Counted from the first letter of the stretch, positions 45,626 through 57,702 are shown. The stretch: 64,000 nt of DNA from Cristatella mucedo (GCA_009760855.2 WPIO01000281.1:62001-126000); one strand, 5' to 3'. Made by a program: numbers and translations. The notes: generated by a model not told the origin, from the sequence alone.

Positions 45626-45644
45626 AGATAATAATAATAATAAG
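45626..45644. repeat. (TAA)n microsatellite
   Basis: A short TAA run, without the LINE-B tail beside it. Confidence 0.8.
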
Positions 45645-46428
45645 AGTACATTCTAGCTCGAAATAAGACTACCTGTAAGTGACAGCACAAGATGAATAAG
45701 TTCTACTTATTCTGTTACTTTTCTTACCCATCTGGAACACACTACGTCGAACGATACCGTTACTCACTGAGCTGCTGATTGGGGGAAGTAACAAGAGGTT
45801 TTCGTGTGACCTATAACCCTAAGTTTCCTAGCAATTGCGCCTGGGGACAAAAGTTCCCGGGCATTTCCCACTTCGGGCGATGGCTACAGGTTCCGGAAGT
45901 ACCTAATATCTGTTTTCGAAAAGCTTCCAAGTACGCATTTAATCTCAATGAGTCCAGAGTTTTCATAAGTGAATTTATCAAAAGCACGATTCCATGCGAA
46001 TATAGTTACCATATTTATATTAATCATACATGTGTGAGCAGAGCTGCGTTTGGCCAGTGATGGCCCACAACAAAAGCTATTAGCTAACTTATCGCGTCGC
46101 ACGTCTCAATTAGAATTCTATAGAGAGTTAGAGTGTGTAATAATGTAGTGAAAAACACCAACCGCGAGATTATAAGTGCAAGATGACCTGCTTAAACAGA
46201 ACCGTAGCGGCGGCCGTGACTGGGGCAAGCCCACCACCAAGCCGGACCAAACATGTCCATTTTACTCAGAACTGTACCATTTGTGCACACATGCTGGTTG
46301 TTATCACAGCCATGTGTTATGAAATCATCAGGTTCATTCAATAGTCAAGACACGCTTTTTTCGTCAACTGGAAGAGCATGTATGGGCAAACAGTTCCCTA
46401 CGACTTTCGTCGATAACTAATATAATGC

Positions 46429-46809
46429 ATGCGACGAGTACAAGGTTTTACGACGGTCAGTGTTCTCAATTCAAGCATCAGTAATGGCTGTTTGCCAGCT
46501 AATGAGGCTGAGCCAGAAACAAGGTGCATGTCCGACGGAAGTGTTACGTGCTGTTGTGAACACATACACTGCTTGAGAGCAAGCATTTTATCGGTGCGCT
46601 TTGGTCACACAGAAGCTTCACGTAGGTCTGGATCTAGCACCTCCAGCTTCAGGTGTATTCTAACTAAAACCACAGTCGGTCACGTTGTTATAAACGCGGT
46701 GTGCTGCTATCGCGTCTGGTCACGACTAGGCCGCAAGAACAGCACTCGTAGCGGTGCTAGTCTCAGTCCGGTGACGCCTGAATCTGGTAGAACGACTAGC
46801 TGCTTGTAG
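46429..46809 (+). other. 126-codon open stretch in GC-rich unique DNA, unassigned
   Basis: ATG at 46429, stop at 46807-46809. The middle is Cys-rich ('CMSDGSVTCCCEHIHC'), the rest Ser/Thr/Arg-rich. There is no convincing signal peptide at this start and no recognised domain. On the opposite strand, 46865-46740 encodes a signal-peptide-like hydrophobic stretch ('VLAVAAVFLILSAQLSA') with no ATG before an upstream stop. Either may be a relic exon or chance. Confidence 0.2.
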
Positions 46810-46899
46810 GCGCTGCACCAATGCACTCAGCTGTGCCGACAGTATCAGGAACACGGCAGCCACGGCAAGCACACGTACCCTAGCATATCAAGTCTATAT

Positions 46900-47785
46900 C
46901 CACATGTAACGGTTCAGGTCCTACCTTAGCGAGAGACTCCAGAGTGTGGATGTGATTGATCAAAGATCGTCCGAGGAATCGTCTCTGGAATGTGACATTC
47001 CTCCGGATTCCTCCTGCGCTCCGTCCCGCTCTTTTCGCGGGTTTATACTCTTCTTCTTGCCGATATGATTGCCAGGCACAATCTGGGCTTTCACTTCTAT
47101 GCAGATGATACTGTGTCGTGCCTTAGCGTCGATACTCACAGCCTTCCGGCGAGTCGACTTCTCTCGACTTCCTTGCTGCATGTATTGATGACATCCACAC
47201 ATGGATGGCAGCAAACTGTCTTAGATAGAACGATGATAAAACCAACTTAATAGTTATGGGTAAACCAATTATGATTCATGAAATAGGAAAGGCTAAGGCT
47301 CAAGACCAGCTCTGCCAGCATACCTCCTGTTGAATCTGCCGGAAACAAAAGTGTTATGTTCCAAAGTGACCTTCCATCAGACGGTTACATCAGCTCCACA
47401 TTCAAGTCTGCTAACTTTCAGCTTCATAACATTGCTAAAACTCCTGGGGTTGTTTAGACAGGGATACCACATCTAAATTGATACATGCATTTGGAATATC
47501 CCGTCTTGACTTCTGCAGCTTACTGCTTGACGGTCGACTGGCCTGTGCAATCAGGCTCTTACAGCTAGCTCAAAACTCTGCAGCTAGGCTGGTCTGTCGT
47601 GATCGTCGCAGTTGCCACATCACACCACTTCTCGCTGACCTCCACGGCTTCCAGTCAAGCAACAGATCGACTTCAAGATTTTACTATCAGATCTACTCTT
47701 TCACCAGGCTAAGCATGGTGCCTTTGCTTTTAGGAATCTAACCATTTACCTATGCCTCGTAAAAATCTTAAGTCCTTGGAGAAGC
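46900..47785 (+). mobile_element. LINE-B RT fragment
   Basis: A plus-strand RT from upstream of the palm ('gagagactccagagtgtgga') to the C-terminus, without the 3' end. The catalytic block HFYADDT is intact (YADD at 47098-47109), but stops and frame changes surround it; the open stretch 47478-47741 covers the C-terminal block. 3'-truncated, which is unusual for an ordinary LINE insertion. Confidence 0.75.
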
Positions 47786-48154
47786 ATCAATCATGAGATT
47801 TTGACTGCAAGATAATTTGCATAAAAAGTGCTGTGAGGCATCTTCAAGTTCAGGCCAAGTTAATATAAGCTCTTTTCGTGAACTGGAAGCTCGTTTTAAT
47901 GGCGGTTCGGGCAAAACCAGCCAAATTATGGTGGTTAGCTTTAAGTTGGGATCATGGGATTTGCGATTATGAGATTTTGGGATGGTTTATCGCTGAGGTG
48001 GTATAAAAGGACGGCTCCCTGAGACAGAGTGCAGTGAGTAGTCGAGACTTGGGTATTGGCATTGGAGCTGACATGAGCTCTAGGCCACATTGTCATTAAG
48101 TACTAAGGAACCATCTGCTACTGTTAAATAGAATGGTATGCATTATGGATAAAT

Positions 48155-48560
48155 TGATAATAATAATACTGCATTTGTTATAGCGCCCTCAGATAATTCA
48201 ATCTCTTTCTATTACCTTTGCCTTTGCTGCGAAGGAAGCAAGATTAAATGGTTAGTATACTTAATGACCACCGTAACGAGGCTAGAGGTGGCATGCACAC
48301 GATCGGCATGCAAATTTGGTTAGTGGCAGGATGCACATTATCAGCGTGTATAAGAACACAGATAATGAATCACAAGGACCCCTAAATGCTGTTGTAAACA
48401 GATATATTTTAGCTTCTTTTTAAATGCTGTCAAGTCGAGGATATCGTGACGCCAGTCGGAAGTGAGTTTCAAGAGCTTTAGGAGCATACGAACCCTACGC
48501 ACGTTCTCCAGAGGATTTGAGGTTGGTACGAGGTATAGGTAAACGGCTAGATTTTTAAAA
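48155..48560 (-). mobile_element. LINE-B 3' part
   Basis: (taa)n tail, 'tagcgccctcagataattca', 3' untranslated region, ending near 'aggtataggtaaacggctag'. Confidence 0.75.
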
Positions 48561-48689
48561 GTGCACTCTTACCGTTTTAACGCACGACTAGATACTACTG
48601 ACGAGAATTACCTAGAAGTCGCCAGATTGCACACAGACTTTATGGTTCGGCCCAGGTACTGTAATGACGAGAAATTCCGATGACATTCA

Positions 48690-49195
48690 AAGGCACGTTT
48701 GAGCAATGACTACAAATATTTTGTAGACGAGGCCCCTTTATACTGATAAAGGAGCTCTCAGACTGGGTCAGCCACATTACCATTCTGCAGAAGGCCAATG
48801 GGAAACCGCGAGTATAGATTTCCCCGAACGACGAAACGAGGCTCACCAAAGACAGTATTATCAACTACTGCTGACACTGGAAAACTTACTGCCTAAAATC
48901 AGCAGGGCAAATTTATTCAGCAAAGTCGATGTCAAAGAGGCCTTTTGGCATATATGATTACATGACGAGTCAGGCCAGCTGACCACATTGATTGCAAAAG
49001 ATGGAAGATTCCGTCCGGCACTCCGGTCATTTTGTCTCAGGTTGAGCAGCATGATCTTTCAAGTGCATCTGCATGAAGCAATTGGTTATCTGAATGGAGT
49101 GATCAGTGTGGTTTATGTCATCCTGATTGTGGAACAAGGTGGCATGCAGCAGGAGCAAGACGAGATCGCGATCGGAACTAGGCTGGACAGAGAAG
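48690..49195 (+). pseudogene. Ty3/gypsy reverse transcriptase fragment (second Ty3 family)
   Basis: Plus-strand translation gives the Ty3 RT order: 'ELSDWVSHITILQKANGKPR', a decayed 'ID..E.R', 'LLTLENLLPKIS', 'ANLFSKVDVKEAFWHI', a stop, 'DESGQLTTLI', then 'IFQVHLHEAIGYLNGVISVV'. The catalytic YxDD position (about 49113-49125) reads VYVIL, so both Asp are lost. It differs from the Ty3 element at 58.65 kb. No LTR or other domain was seen nearby, and it stops where a LINE-B tail begins. Confidence 0.8.
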
Positions 49196-49199
49196 TGTT

Positions 49200-50405
49200 A
49201 AAATAATAATAATAATAATATTGCACTTGATAAAGTGCCCTCAGAGAACTTAATCTCTTTCTAGGCGCTTTACATTTGCTGCAAAGTGATACGCAATAGA
49301 ATAGTAAGTAAAATCATGCTTGAAAAACAAACAAGATGAATAACATGGTTAGGGGTTACATGCACTGGGTCAGCATGCAAATGTGGTTAGTGGCAGCATG
49401 AACAGTGTCAGCACGCATAAGCACATCGAGGACGAATCACAAGGACCCACTAAATGCTGTCCCAAATAGGTATGTTTTTAAGTTTCTTTTAAATGTGGTC
49501 AGGTCAGGGGATGTTCTGATGCAGGTCGGGAGGGAGTTCCAGGCTGTGGGAGCATACGAGCTAAATGCACGGTCTCCAAAGGATTTAAGGTTTGTACGAG
49601 GTATTTCTAGACTGTTGGATTCCGAAAAGCGAGTGGTACGATGCTCTGCCTGATGGGGTAGTATATCTGAAAGGTAGGCTGGAGCCATAGAATGAAGAGA
49701 CCTAAAAGTGAGCGACAAAACCTTGAAGTCAATCCGTTGCTTGACTGGTAGCCAGTGCAGGTCGGCGAGAAGTGGAGTAACGTGGCAACTGCGACGCTCA
49801 CGACAGACAAGCCTAGCTGCAGAGTTTTGCACCAGCTGCAATCGCCTGATCGCACATGCTGGTAGGCCTGTAAGCAGTGAGTTGCAGAAGTCGAGACGAG
49901 ATGTCACGAATGCATGGACCAACTTAGACATGGTATCCTTATCTAAACAAGCCCTAATTTTAGCAATGTTATGAAGCTGAAAATAGGCTGATTTGACTGT
50001 GGAGCTGATGTGGTCGTCCAACGAGAGTTTGCTTTGGAATATGACACCTAGATTTCGAGCTGATGCAACTGGAGATATGCTGGCAGAGCCAATTTTGAAA
50101 GTCAGCCTTTCCAATTTCTGAATAACACTAGGTTTGCCCATAACTAGTAAGTTAGTTTTATCATCGTTTAGTTTTAGAAAATTTGCTGCCATCCATGATC
50201 GGATGTCATCAATGCATGCAGCAAGTGAGTTGAGAGAATTTGAGGTGCTCGAAGGCTGGGAGGGATCAAAGCAAAGGTACAACTGAGTGTCATCCGCATA
50301 GAAGTGAAAGCCTAGATTGTGCTTGGCAATCACATCAGCGAGAGGGAGAGTATAAACGGTGAAAAGGACCGGACCTAGCACAGAGCCCTGAGGTACTCCA
50401 TAGTT
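49200..50405 (-). mobile_element. Best-preserved LINE-B copy, 5'-truncated
   Basis: A minus-strand copy from the (aat)n end (49203-49221) through the tail, a 3' untranslated region of ~215 bp and an uninterrupted RT frame up to 50381. Truncation is at about 50405, within the 'GVPQGS' region. Its lack of lesions suggests that it is the youngest LINE-B here. It serves as the reference for other copies. Confidence 0.85.
49437..50381 (-). CDS. LINE-B reverse transcriptase, C-terminal 314 residues
   Basis: This would copy LINE RNA into DNA at a nicked target. It is partial, because the endonuclease and N-terminal RT are cut off by 5' truncation, so the ATG at 50381 is an internal Met rather than a true start. 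Visible order: MLGPVLF (end of the QGS block); [13 protein letters not shown] with catalytic YADD at 50289-50300; '[18 protein letters not shown]'; '[18 protein letters not shown]'; '[17 protein letters not shown]'; '[15 protein letters not shown]'; '[20 protein letters not shown]'; and near the end '[20 protein letters not shown]'. This order is typical of L2/CR1-like RTs. Stop TGA at 49437. It has no promoter of its own and is unlikely to be expressed as a functional enzyme. Confidence 0.85.
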   Translation of the reverse strand: MLGPVLFTVYTLPLADVIAKHNLGFHFYADDTQLYLCFDPSQPSSTSNSLNSLAACIDDIRSWMAANFLKLNDDKTNLLVMGKPSVIQKLERLTFKIGSASISPVASARNLGVIFQSKLSLDDHISSTVKSAYFQLHNIAKIRACLDKDTMSKLVHAFVTSRLDFCNSLLTGLPACAIRRLQLVQNSAARLVCRERRSCHVTPLLADLHWLPVKQRIDFKVLSLTFRSLHSMAPAYLSDILPHQAEHRTTRFSESNSLEIPRTNLKSFGDRAFSSYAPTAWNSLPTCIRTSPDLTTFKRNLKTYLFGTAFSGSL

Positions 50406-51249
50406 GCCTTAAGGGACTCATTAAATGCAGGCCGCATCACGGCACTTACGCATGCCTATAGCAGTACTATTCTGAATTTAGTTGAGACCGACATAACTGC
50501 GGCCAATACAAAAATACGAGAAAATATTTCGGCAAGTGAAATATTGTCTGTGATGTTTTGGTTTCTACCGATAGGTAATTGGCTCACACGTATTGGTTCG
50601 ATTTACAGTTATGGAATTAAGAGTAGTTCTTCTAAGCCAATGTTTCTCTGGAGCTTTAAGGCCACACCATGCTGTTGTTTCAGGAGGGGGAAGTTGAACA
50701 AGCCTGCAATATCAACTTTGTATACAGAAGTCGTTGCTTTGTAAAATAATCCCTGTCATTGGCGAGAAAATTTCCAGAAGCGGAGCATTGACTACATCAA
50801 GGTAAGTCTGAAGCTGACAGTTTTGCTTTCAGCTAAGCCCATTACAGTGGTCAACAAATTGTTTACAAAAGTCACGTCACAGAAATAAATTTGGTAATTC
50901 CTTGTCAATCTGCGCACGCTCAAAATGAGTATTACAGTCAAACGGCAAAGTTGCATCTAATTTTTTGCAATCTGTCATAAATTAAGTTTTTCTTTACGAA
51001 ATGCATGCCAACAAAAATAGGCCTACGGTTAAAACATGTAATGAAGCCAGAGACTACTTGCTAGATTTATTTGCCTGTCTCTTTGACAGCTGTTCGGGAG
51101 TATCTCTGGGGAATGTCCAGCAGTTCCTGGTACCCTTGTTCTATTGTTGGGATATCTTTGCGAAAACGTTTGCGATGTTCACCACTAACCATACAAAACT
51201 TGTCAGGGAAGAAATCAAAATAGGAATGAATGATGCTCTCACATGAGAG
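50406..51249. other. AT-rich DNA with one 81-codon open stretch
   Basis: The open frame 51001-51246 (+) starts ATG and has ordinary protein composition ('EARDYLLDLFACLFDS'), but no family is recognised and no splice or promoter evidence is visible. Nothing else noted. Confidence 0.3.
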
Positions 51250-51429
51250 AGGCCACTAGCTGACCCTGTGCATGTCACCCCTACTCATGTTATTCATTTT
51301 GTTTGTTTATCAAGCATGATTTTACTCACCGTTCAATTGCATTTCCCTTTCCAGCAAATGTAAAGCGCCTAGAGAGAGATTAAGTTCTCTGAGGGCGCTT
51401 TATCAAGTGCATTATTATTATTATTATTA
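51250..51429 (+). mobile_element. LINE-B 3' end
   Basis: 'gctgaccctgtgcatgtcac' to the hairpin tail 'gcgcctagagagagattaag' and (ATT)n. Well preserved. Confidence 0.85.
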
Positions 51430-52340
51430 GAGGAATTAATTCAGTTTGCTAAAGAAACGTTTACAGCTGGTAACTGATACAGCTGTGGTGAGAAAAACTT
51501 GCGAGGAAATCTCGCAAATTAGGAAAAATATCCTCTCCATAACTGACAACAAAAGACATAGTTTTCATTTGCGTTTTTAGTGCCGCGTCGTGATGTGTGG
51601 GTAGGAGCATACGTGTGGGTAGGAGCATTTTAAAGTAAGATTTTTCGTTTTACAGCTCTGTTCCATCAACGTCTGAACCATAAAAACCTCCAAGATCCGG
51701 ACATCGCTTGCAGAGTTTATTCAGGTCAAGTGTCTTCAAAAGCTGCCCAAATTCCAACAAGAAACCAAATTTGACATTAAGAACCCTGAAACGGTAAAAC
51801 TTGATGGTAACTTTTGTCGGCGATAGTCTATGCTGTCCTTAGTGATTCTCAAAATCGTCTCCACTGCCGTGAGACCAACATCTTGAGGGAGTTCTCCAGG
51901 ACATATGTGTCCTTCGGTGGATTTTTTGTTCAACTGCATATTCCCACAATTCAATCTCCTTTTGGTATCTAGTGGCGATTATTCTCACAGGTCTTCTCGA
52001 ATTCTGGCCATTCAATCTCAAGTGAGTGGAGGTCATAAGAGGCGTCATTGAAATTCGTCTTTGAATCCTACAGTTTTCTGAACGTGGTTAGTCTACCTTA
52101 AGATGCTGAACTAAAATATCAGCACAGAGAAAAAGGTAAAGTTCAACATACAATTTAATAGACGCCCAGCTTTGATTCGTGTCTCTTCTAAGTGCTCCAC
52201 TTGTGTCCCCAGACAGTTTCGCCAAAAAGACCTACAATACTGCTCAGTCCATCATTGGCAGGTTTCACAACCTCCAGCATTGCACTCCACCTCGTTGCAG
52301 AGTCACATTTGACAATGATGGCTTGGACTTTTTCAGTTTT
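51430..52340. other. AT-rich DNA, no feature seen
   Basis: No family match. A 12-bp direct repeat ('acgtgtgggtaggagcat' type) lies at 51593-51628. Confidence 0.45.
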
Positions 52341-53690
52341 TAATAATAAGAATAAATTTGATATATCACTCTCAGAGAACTCAATTTCTGTACATGAACT
52401 TTAAATTTACTGCAAATTATGCAAGATCAAATTGTTAGTAGATGGATGCCCAGTAAATGATAAGAATAACATGGCTAGATATGACCTACACAGGGTCAGT
52501 ATGTTAGTGTAGTTGTCACAGCATGCACAGTGTCAGCACGCATAAGCACATAAAGAACTAATCACAGGGATCTAACACATGCTGTAATAAATAGATGCGT
52601 TTCAGTTTCTTTTTATATTTAGTCAAGTCAGGAGATGTAGTGATTCAAGTCCGGAATAGTTCCAGGCTTTGGGAGGAGACGAGCTAAAGGTATGATCTCC
52701 CGAGGATTCGAGGTTTGCACGAGGTATGGTCAATCAGCTTGATTCCGAAAAGCAGCGGGTAAGATGCTTAGCCTGGTGAGGGAGTAAGTCTCATAAGTAG
52801 GCTGGAGCAAAAGAAAAAAGGAACCTAAAATTGAGTTACGAAAACTTGAAGTCGGTGCTTTGCTTGACTGAAAGCCAGTGCTGATCGGTAAGAACTGGTG
52901 TGATGGGGCCACAGTGAAATGAACGACAGTCAAGCCGACAGCTGCAGCTTTTTGCACCAGCTTTAACCGCTTGAGTGTACAAGCCGGTAGACCAGCAAGC
53001 GGCGAGTTACAGAAGGAAAGGCGGAAAGTCACAAATTTATTAACTGACTTGGATCTGGTATCCCTGTCTAAAAATTCCGAATATTTAGCAATGTTATGTA
53101 GCTAAAATTAGGAAGACTTTAGTGCGGAGCTGATGTGGTAGTCTAATGATAGGTCAATTCGAGACATGACACCTACATATCGTGCTGATTTAACAAACCG
53201 TGAGCTGACAGAACCGATTGAGAGCAAAAAATCTTTCCAATTTCCGAATAATACTTGCTTTCATACCATTAGTAAGTTGGTTTATCACCATTCAATTTAA
53301 GAAAGTTTGATTCCATCCATTTTCGGATATCCTTAATGCATGCAGAAAGGGAATTGAGAGAGTTCGACATGCTTGAGGACTAGGAGGGTTCAAACCAAAG
53401 GTACAACTGTAATCAACATTAAAGTGAAAGCCTAGATGGTGCTTGGAAATCGCATCGGCAAGAGGACCAGTATGGACCGTGAAAAGACTGGGACCAAGCA
53501 CAGATCCCTTAGGTATACTCTTATTACAGACGTTCTTCGGATGATCTTTCTCCATTCACATCAATGCTCTGGCGTCTCACATGAGATAGGACCAGAACCA
53601 CTGCAATGCAGTGCCAGCTATGCCCAGGTGAAATGTGAGGTGCTCAAGAAGGACTTGATGGTCGATAAAAGTATTGCATTGCAAATTTAT
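52341..53690 (-). mobile_element. LINE-B, degenerate, tail to RT palm
   Basis: A minus-strand TAA-rich tail, 3' untranslated region, RT C-terminus (open stretch 52730-53032) and palm (53292-53555, with 'SIPKGSVLGPSLFTVHTGPL'). The YADD motif reads as 'FNVDYS', so it is lost. Confidence 0.75.
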
Positions 53691-54179
53691 TTAATTCAAT
53701 CCAGAACACTGCCACCAGCTTCTCCTTCAGCAGCCATTCAATAGCCTACCAACGGAAGTATTTACAAACTGCTGAATGCAAACTTGGCTATGCTCACAGC
53801 CAAATTATTACCATGAATTATAAATATAAAGCGAATAAATTCAAAAATGAAGACTCCAATACCTTACCTATTGAATTACAATTCTCTTCTAGTGATATTA
53901 TCAGAAACAGTGGTAATAGAAGCATTCAATCATGTTCTACTCGGACAAACAAATGATCATGCTATATGATCAAAAGATGTTAGAACAATAAATCCTACTG
54001 GCGTTGGAATCGATTTTAGGTACTAAGCATTATTTACAAGGCTATCGTGGATGATTGTTTCATCGATAATGTTGATACTTACATATTCAATCTATTAGTT
54101 AGTTACGAAATAAAGAAAATGCTTAGGCAAAACAAATAGCAACAAAAATTCACTCCCTCTTTTCATGCTACGATCGAAA

Positions 54180-54310
54180 AACTTCTGAGACACTTCAAGC
54201 TCGGATTTTTACTCAGTGATCAAGGTGGCGATCTACCTGACCACTTCTCCAGCCACTTTGTCAGCAAGATAGACAAGATCAGAGAGTCTATCGAGTAGAA
54301 TTCCTTCTGG
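54180..54310 (+). mobile_element. L2-like linker fragment
   Basis: The translation 'LPDHFSSHFVSKIDKIRESI' resembles the linker between endonuclease and RT in L2-type LINEs (pattern FSxFFxxKIxKIR). It may be the 5' part of the copy at 54790, with the intervening DNA rearranged. Confidence 0.5.
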
Positions 54311-54789
54311 ACTCCACTCCGTTAATAAAAACCTACACAAATAACTTTCCTCGATTGGATGCAGCAGCTTAATATCTACAGTCAAGCAGGCCATGATCGG
54401 AGACCAAAGAACAAAATTTATCTCCAAGTCAAAGAAATCTATTTGTACTCTACACTCTATTCCACCTGTCTTACTTTTATGATTCATATATCTGTTGTTT
54501 CCATGCATAACTAGCCGACTAAATCTGGCCTTAGCTTCAGGACAAGTCAATGAACCAATCAATTGGGCTGCATAGTTAGACCCCTAAATTGAGCAAGCAA
54601 CCCTATATCAAGAAAAATTGAGCAGCTTCCGCCCAGGCTCCATTCTGCCGTTTCCTATCATAGACTCTGGAACGAGTTGTGACATATCACAGGAACTTTT
54701 ATATTGAAACTTCAAGCCTAGCAAGCAATTTACATTTGAGTGTTAAAGCTAATCACTCTACACAGTAAGCATTGCTTAGGGTATAAAAC

Positions 54790-55705
54790 GACATTGACAG
54801 GAATGCAGACGTAGGTGACTACTATCTGCTTAGGTTGCATGATATTTCGGCAACAGTTAATGCCGTTGATCGAGTTCTTTTTTAACGTCTTTTTCTTACC
54901 TGGGCATCATTGGCACTGCACTGCACTGCAATGGTTTAAGTCCTATCCAAGTGAGAGACTCCAGAGTATGAATTTGAACGAAAAATATCATCCGATGAAC
55001 CACCAAGTACTGGGTACCTCAGGGATTCATGCTCGATCAGCTTCTTTTTGCCGTGCATACTCTCCCTCTCGCCGATGTGATCGCCGAGAGCGATATAAGC
55101 TTTCACTTTTATGCAGATGACCCTCTTAGCTTTAATCTCCCCAGCCCTCTGGCACGGCGAAGTCTCTCAACTCCCTTGCTGCATGTATTGCTGCCTACAG
55201 CGAACGGATGGCAGCAAACTTGGTCAAGGTAAATGACAATAAAAACAAAATTACTAGTTAAGGGCAAACCAAGTGTGACTAAGAAACTGGATAGTTTAGC
55301 ACTCAAAATTGACTTTGCCTGCATATCTCCTACTACCTCTGCACGAAATTTGAATGGGCTTTTTAAAAATGAGCTTGCACAAAACAAAACAAAAATCAGC
55401 TCCAAAGTAAAATGTACCTTCTTTCTGTGTCATAACATTTCTAATATTCGAGGTCTCTTAGACAGGGATACGACATTTTAAACTGGTTCATGCATTTGTG
55501 ACACCCGGTATCGACCTATGTAACTCACTGCTCGCTGGTCTACCTGCCTGTGCAATCAGGCGCTTATGACTGGTTTAAGGCTCTGCCACTAGCATGGTCT
55601 GTTGTGAGCATCAGAATTTTCACATCACACCACATCTAGCCATCCTGTAGTAGTTTGAAATAAAGCATTGCATAGACTTCAAGGTTCTTTTGCTCACTTA
55701 TTTTA
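54790..55705 (+). mobile_element. LINE-B RT fragment, 3'-truncated
   Basis: Plus-strand from the first RT block to the C-terminus. The catalytic block HFYADDP is retained (YADD at 55110-55121), with stops and frame shifts elsewhere. It ends at 'cttcaaggttcttttgctca' without the 3' untranslated region. Confidence 0.75.
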
Positions 55706-57062
55706 TAATATTAAGGACATTATTTTTGCTTGGCATGTCCATGCTAATGGCTCCGAATGGCCTGCCACTTTCGAATGTGCAACCAACCTGCTGCTTCAAA
55801 AATCCGCCTATCAAAGCTGTATGCATGGCTGCATGCTATAAACAATATAATTTTGGATTAATGCATACATTTTTCCAATTAACTGTGCACTTTCTTAACA
55901 ATAGCCTGCAGCAGTGAAGCCATTTACTGGCTCGTCACTTTAGACATGCAACATTTGTGTTATCTACTGAATTGGCTGGACAAAAAGCTGCGGGTTAGGT
56001 TGATTCTTTGGTTTCATGCATATAATATTTTAGAGCTCGAAATTGTCTCTTTGATTTACTTCATAAAATAGTTTCGAGCTCACGAGTCTGGTTTCTGTAA
56101 CTCCCTCAGCTGAGCTATTGTAACAAGCCGGGTGGTTTTCTTTCAAGCTACCCGCATATGGAATATGAGCCATACCTTGTAACCAGCTACCGCATTGTAA
56201 GAAAATAAGACTTAAGGTAACCCATTCAATTACGTCTCTGCCTTGTATTGATGAGCCACTGCTGAGAAGAGTTTATATTTTGCTTCCAGTTTGAATGATT
56301 CTGTCATATCTGTCTTGGAAGCATTATCACCCAATGTCTTAAAGGCGCTCTTTGGGTGAGAAGCGTACGCGAACGAGTACGAGGATAGAGACGAGCGTCT
56401 CTCAGTGGTTCATTTCAATACACCTTGTATTGGCCATGGCAAACGTTGCTGCTCGATGGCAATGATATTTCTAGCCATCATCCACATTACGGTTTAATTC
56501 CATCTATATCCGTGCATTGGGTTCGTTTAAGAATCCACACTGACCACGTTGCTCTGACATAACTTTGCCTTTTAATGATTCAGAGAGACACCTTGCTAGG
56601 TTGATTTAAAAGTTGTATACATATGATTGCGAAATACGACGCAAAGTGATATCAGCCACAGTGATGCCGATAGCGTGAATCATAGACCATAGCGTGCAAA
56701 TACGTTCAAAATATGTAATGAGATCAGGGCATCGCAAAGGCTGCCAGAGTGTAGTTGAAGATGGAGTTTATTTGGCAACTAAGCAGGGGAAGGATAAAGA
56801 CCTGCGGCCACTGGTGCATTTGCTACGCAATTTCTTGATTTACTTCTGGCGGGAGAGGGCCTCTTCCCGTACCAAACATATACTACGGTTCACAATATTA
56901 CTGTTCACTAAGGAATGTCGTAGACTCTATTTGGGGATTGTTGCAGCGAAATTGAGTACCTCCAAATGTCTGGTGACACATTTGCTGATCTGGTATACAG
57001 CAAGTGTTGTTCGATACATCTGACCAAAGCAGATCTAGGATACAGGTGGATGCATTCAAGTT
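55706..57062. other. Unique DNA, one 109-codon open stretch
   Basis: The frame 56694-57023 (+) is Lys/Arg/Leu-rich and not recognised. A short perfect palindrome, GAGACG-AG-CGTCTC, lies near 56389. No promoter or splice signals are evident. Confidence 0.3.
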
Positions 57063-57702
57063 AAGAAGACTCAATGTAAATCTTAGGTCATCAGAGCGTT
57101 TCTATTGGGTTGATTATTGTAATTCCCTTTTGGCTGGGCTACCAAAGAAAGCTATTATGCCACTACAGCGGACTATGAATATGGCTGCAATGCTGGTCTT
57201 CAAGTCCCAGCGGTTTGAGCACGTGTCACCTATGCTGAAAGAGCTAGAATGGTTGCCGGTTGAGCAAAGGATACAGAGCAAAGTTCTTACGCTGACCCAC
57301 AAGGCCCGCCACGGCTTGGTTCCTTCATACCTAGCAGAACTGCTGCATCAGTTTCAGCCTGTTCGCGCCCTCAGGCCCTGTGTGGACAATAAATTAGCTG
57401 TCCCATTCCTCCGCTTAAAGACAGTTGGCGACAGAAGCTTTAGCTCTGCAGGTCCTAGACTGTGGAACTCGCTTCCACAATTCTTACGCAACGACATCTA
57501 CTCTCCAACTGCCGACTATGGCACATCTTTTTCAGCGGTCCTGAACTGCTACGTCTATGCTACTCACTACCTCAACTGCTCTCCTAACTCTGCTATGCTT
57601 CCCACTTTCTCTTTGTTGCGTGAGACGAAGTCTGTTGACTACCGAATGCGTACCGAAAGCCGCTTAGGCTGTGAGTGGGCTATACAAAACTCTCCTGCGT
57701 AA
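57004..57702 (+). CDS. LINE-A reverse transcriptase C-terminal part, open
   Basis: An uninterrupted frame of 232 residues. Roughly the first 35 are flanking or degraded sequence and the rest is LINE-A RT C-terminus: 'VDYCNSLLAGLPKKAIMPLQ' (family usual SRLDYCNSLL), 'SQRFEHVSPMLKELEWLPVE', 'LTHKARHGLVPSYLAELLHQ', 'FSSAGPRLWNSLPQFLR'. The palm with YADD is missing, so it cannot be active alone. An openness of ~200 codons implies a fairly recent insertion. Confidence 0.75.
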   Translation: MLFDTSDQSRSRIQVDAFKLRRLNVNLRSSERFYWVDYCNSLLAGLPKKAIMPLQRTMNMAAMLVFKSQRFEHVSPMLKELEWLPVEQRIQSKVLTLTHKARHGLVPSYLAELLHQFQPVRALRPCVDNKLAVPFLRLKTVGDRSFSSAGPRLWNSLPQFLRNDIYSPTADYGTSFSAVLNCYVYATHYLNCSPNSAMLPTFSLLRETKSVDYRMRTESRLGCEWAIQNSPA

